Positions 13,737 through 15,825 of a stretch of 15,825 nucleotides of DNA are shown here, piece by piece; positions within the stretch are counted from its first letter, which is position 1, and every line of letters starts with the position of its first letter. The notes beneath the pieces were generated by a model. It did no database searches, was not told where the DNA came from, and was given only the letters and a program-made list of their open reading frames with translations. The stretch comes from Oscillospiraceae bacterium. GTDB lineage: Bacteria > Bacillota > Clostridia > Oscillospirales > Ruminococcaceae. The position numbers and the translations under genes were made by a program. The stretch covers positions 1 through 15,825 of the forward strand of contig JAQXNQ010000094.1 of assembly GCA_029098085.1 (NCBI GenBank), given 5' to 3'.

Positions 13737-14150
13737 TCAGCAGAAATCGCGGATCAGAGGCCGCGCCTTATTGACCAGCTGCTTGTCGTTGTCGTAGGTC
13801 AGGAAGGAATGAGCCAGATTGATTTCCACCCACTTGATCTGGGCAATTTCAGATTCCTGGGGAACATAGTCAAAGCTTTTGGCTTTACCCAGAAAGTAGA
13901 TGACATCCTTCTGCACATCCCGGCGGGGGGAATAGGTGACCACTTCCCGGAAGCCGGGGCAAAGCTCCACGGCGATGGAGGTTTCCTCCATGATTTCGCG
14001 GAGAGCGGTTTCCGTTTCGGTTTCGCCCGCTTCCACATGACCCTTGGGGAAGGACCAGTGACCGCCGACGGTGCTCTTGATCAGCAGAAGCTCGGTGTTG
14101 CCGTGATATTTCCGGAAGACGATGGCGCCGCAGGATTTTTCATAGGACAT
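13737..14150 (-). CDS. Nudix hydrolase, Ap4A-hydrolase (bis-nucleosyl-tetraphosphatase) type
   Basis: Hydrolyses a nucleoside diphosphate linked to another group. The SCGAIVFR start followed by GGHWSFPKGHVEAGE is typical of the asymmetric diadenosine-tetraphosphate hydrolase branch (NUDT2-like). The Nudix box spans Gly37-Ile59. Its metal-binding REIMEE core (Arg51, Glu52, Glu55, Glu56) is intact, but the box's usual final Gly is Ser58. The 137-residue length is normal. AAAGGAG lies 7 nt upstream of the ATG. Single-gene leftward unit with its own promoter and terminator, divergent from the DUF5685 gene. The substrate is predicted from family resemblance only. Confidence 0.9.
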   Translation of the reverse strand: MSYEKSCGAIVFRKYHGNTELLLIKSTVGGHWSFPKGHVEAGETETETALREIMEETSIAVELCPGFREVVTYSPRRDVQKDVIYFLGKAKSFDYVPQESEIAQIKWVEINLAHSFLTYDNDKQLVNKARPLIRDFC

Positions 14151-14197
14151 GGCAATGCTCCTTTCACAGGCCTTTTGGCCAGAGATTAATCGGTTCT

Positions 14198-14206
14198 ATT
14201 GTAGCA
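14198..14206 (-). promoter_or_regulatory. Extended -10 promoter of the Nudix gene
   Basis: On the minus strand TGCTACAAT forms an extended -10 element (TGn plus TACAAT, 14203-14198). No convincing -35 hexamer is present at 16-18 nt. Transcription would start near 14191, about 40 nt before the ATG. The leader contains a small GGCC-TTTT-GGCC hairpin at 14169-14180. Confidence 0.5.
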
Positions 14207-14325
14207 CATCACGATTTGAAAATCCTACATTTCACAATAAATTAACATTTGCTCCGGCCTGATGGATTTTGCAGTGAGAGAGCGGACAGCCTGCAAAGAT
14301 GAACAGAAGATTTTACATTTTGGTC

Positions 14326-14354
14326 ACGACTTTGCAAGTAAAATGGGTTACAAT
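14326..14354 (+). promoter_or_regulatory. Possible promoter for the DUF5685 and J-domain genes
   Basis: TACAAT at 14349-14354 is a good -10. The hexamer 17 nt upstream, ACGACT, matches the -35 consensus only in its GAC core. Transcription would start near 14361, about 40 nt before the TTG start. Otherwise 14207-14401 is AT-rich and I see no gene in it. Confidence 0.4.
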
Positions 14355-14401
14355 GAATACAGTTCAGCCGCCGACCATTTCAGACAGAAAGCGGGATTTT
14401 T

Positions 14402-15310
14402 TTGTTTGGTTATGTCAAACCCTTCAAGCCGGAGCTGCGGATGAAGGAATTCGATACCTATAAAGCGGTTTACTGCGGCCTTTGCCACCAGATGGGGCAG
14501 CGGTACAGTCCCCTTTCCCGGTTTACCCTGAGCTATGACTTTACCTTTGCCGCTTTGCTGGGAATGGCGCTGGAGGAGAACTTTGCCGGCTTTGAGGAAG
14601 CCCGCTGCATGGCGCATCCCACGAAAAAGCGTCCCCGGGCAGCTGCCTGTCCTTCTCTGGAGCGGGTGAGCGACTTTGCCGTGGCCCTTCTTCATCAGAA
14701 GGTGCGGGACAATATCGCGGACAGCGGGTTCTGGAGCGGCATACCCTACCGTATGGCACGGCTTTTTACCGGCCCCATGAACCGCCGGGCGGTTTCGGCC
14801 TGTCCGCAGATCGGAAAGGCGCTGGAGGAGATGATGGAGCGGCAGTTCGCTCTGGAGGCCCAGGCGCAGGTGAGCATCGACGCCGCAGCGGAGCCCACGG
14901 CTGCGGCCATGGGACAGATGCTGGCCCTGCTTTCCGAAAAAGAGGACGAAAAGCGGATCCTCTCCCGCATGGGCTATCTGCTGGGGCGCTGGATCTATCT
15001 GATCGATGCACTGGATGATCTTTCCGACGATGCGAAGCAGGGCAGCTTCAATCCCTTACTGCGCCGGTTTGATCCGGAAGGAAGCTGGAACGGCAGGGGC
15101 GGAATTCCGCCGGATCGCCGGGAGGAGGTTTTTTCCTTCGGCACGGGACTGCTGAATATCACCGCCGGAGAGCTGGCGGCAGCCTATGAGCTTTTGGATC
15201 TGAAGCGGTACAAACCAATTCTGGACAACATTATATATATGGGCCTGTCCGCCTCCGCGCGGCAGGTTCTGGAGCGGAAAAAGGAAAAGCGGCTTTTGCC
15301 CGCCCCATGA
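14402..15310 (+). CDS. DUF5685 family protein
   Basis: Recognised from the conserved N-terminus MFGYVKPFKPELR and the YKAVYCGLCHQMGQRYS segment, whose CGLC pair (residues 25-28) could bind a metal or cluster. The MFGYV start is encoded from a TTG at 14402 with a modest GCGGGA site about 6 nt upstream; no in-frame ATG would keep this conserved start. The rest is all-helical. A DALDDLSDDAKQGSFNPLL stretch near residue 200 carries an Asp-rich DDLSDD that resembles the metal-binding motif of class I isoprenoid synthases. The family has no assigned function. The J-domain gene starts 48 nt downstream without a terminator, so the two are probably co-expressed. Confidence 0.85.
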   Translation: MFGYVKPFKPELRMKEFDTYKAVYCGLCHQMGQRYSPLSRFTLSYDFTFAALLGMALEENFAGFEEARCMAHPTKKRPRAAACPSLERVSDFAVALLHQKVRDNIADSGFWSGIPYRMARLFTGPMNRRAVSACPQIGKALEEMMERQFALEAQAQVSIDAAAEPTAAAMGQMLALLSEKEDEKRILSRMGYLLGRWIYLIDALDDLSDDAKQGSFNPLLRRFDPEGSWNGRGGIPPDRREEVFSFGTGLLNITAGELAAAYELLDLKRYKPILDNIIYMGLSASARQVLERKKEKRLLPAP

Positions 15311-15358
15311 CAGCTTCCGCTTCTCAACATCCCGGGAAACCGGGGAATGGAGGTTACA

Positions 15359-15825
15359 ATGCCTGTACAGGATCCCTACAAAGTCTTGGGTGTTTCCCCC
15401 AACGCCAGTGAAGAGGAGGTCAAGGCGGCCTATCGGGAGCTTGCCAAAAAGTATCATCCCGACAATTACGCCGACAGCCCCCTTGCCGATCTGGCCAATG
15501 AGAAGATGCAGGAGATCAATGAAGCCTACGACATGATCACCCGGCGCTTCCGCTCCGGCGGACAGCAGCAGAGCAGCGCTTATGGCCAGGGGGGCTACCA
15601 GCAGAGCGGCTATGGTCAGGGTAATTATCAGCAGAACGGCTACAGCCAGAGCTCGTCCGCCTTTGCGGATGTGCGGCGGATGATTCAGCAGGGGCGGATC
15701 ACCGATGCGGAAGAGCTGCTGGACGGTACGCCCATGCAGGCCAGAGACGCCGAATGGTATTTCCTGAAGGGCAATATCTATTTCCAGAGAGGCTGGCTGG
15801 ATGATGCGCTCAATCATTTTTCCAC
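15359..15825 (+). CDS. J-domain protein with Gly/Gln/Tyr-rich linker, 3' end missing
   Basis: The frame begins at an ATG with GGAGG 5 nt upstream and is cut by the right edge after 155 codons. Residues 5-65 are a J domain: DPYKVLGVSPNASEEEVKAAYR, the HPD motif at 33-35 that stimulates DnaK ATPase, and a final helix EINEAYDMI. Residues 67-100 are a low-complexity linker of Gly, Gln, Tyr and Ser, unlike the Gly/Phe linker of true DnaJ. From about 102 a TPR-like helical segment begins (AEWYFLKGNIYFQRGWLDDAL). No zinc-finger region is visible, so this is a type III J protein and not dnaJ itself. It is likely an adaptor bringing DnaK to a specific client, perhaps the DUF5685 partner. Confidence 0.88.
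   Translation, partial: MPVQDPYKVLGVSPNASEEEVKAAYRELAKKYHPDNYADSPLADLANEKMQEINEAYDMITRRFRSGGQQQSSAYGQGGYQQSGYGQGNYQQNGYSQSSSAFADVRRMIQQGRITDAEELLDGTPMQARDAEWYFLKGNIYFQRGWLDDALNHFS
15581..15640 (+). repeat. Two tandem 30-bp repeats in the J-domain gene
   Basis: The linker is built from two 10-residue units, YGQGGYQQSG and YGQGNYQQNG, followed by a partial third (YSQSS). Each unit is 30 bp, so the linker length can change in frame by slippage or unequal recombination. Confidence 0.75.

Noticed and set aside
13241..13774. Small plus-strand frames inside the structured element
   Set aside because: They read through perfect inverted repeats, are Arg/Ala/Pro-rich, and lack ribosome binding sites.
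13566..14189. 207-codon plus-strand frame over the Nudix gene
   Set aside because: The minus strand encodes an unmistakable Nudix protein with its own signals; this frame is its shadow.

Overview
The window looks like a chromosomal segment of a moderately GC-rich, low-GC-phylum anaerobe, most likely a gut Clostridia of the Oscillospiraceae/Ruminococcaceae type. The evidence is the gene content and order (DUF1385-prmC, recA-recX-rimO-pgsA, a DUF5685 protein next to a J-domain protein), strong AGGAGG ribosome binding sites, sigma-A-like promoters, and some GTG/TTG starts. Most of it is housekeeping sequence. No transposase, phage gene, tRNA, rRNA or CRISPR array is visible.

Layout. 1-107 is the start of a leftward secreted-protein gene cut by the window edge. 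406-1761 is citrate synthase with its own promoter and a strong terminator. 1925-5496 is a lipoprotein gene followed by an OmpR-type response regulator and a membrane histidine kinase. 5587-7349 is a DUF1385 membrane protein overlapping prmC. 7423-11330 is a recombination/translation/lipid cluster: recA and recX (ATGA overlap), rimO and pgsA. 11356-12142 holds a candidate 19-residue Cys-containing leader peptide and serine acetyltransferase (cysE). 12202-13152 is a PfkB/1-phosphofructokinase-family sugar kinase. 13737-14150 is a leftward Nudix hydrolase. 14402-15310 is a DUF5685 protein, followed by a J-domain protein with a Gly/Gln/Tyr-rich linker that runs off the right edge.

The most unusual piece is 13159-13650, a stretch of about 490 bp without a credible gene. 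It consists largely of perfect or near-perfect hairpins, several with GNRA-type loops. Near-identical palindromes bound it at both ends, each 6 nt from a matching inverted repeat (TGTCGAWAAAG). Further inside, the two ends carry a perfect 10-bp inverted repeat and a 7-bp complement placed in pseudoknot order. The right palindrome ends in TTTT and should terminate rightward transcription. This is either a large structured non-coding RNA or a MITE-like repeat that makes one. I cannot match it to a known class from memory.

Functional links: recX is translationally coupled to recA and probably tunes its filament. The lipoprotein could be an input or output of the adjacent two-component system. 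The Cys-containing leader upstream of cysE suggests cysteine-responsive attenuation. DUF5685 and the J-domain protein probably act together. These links are inferred from context.
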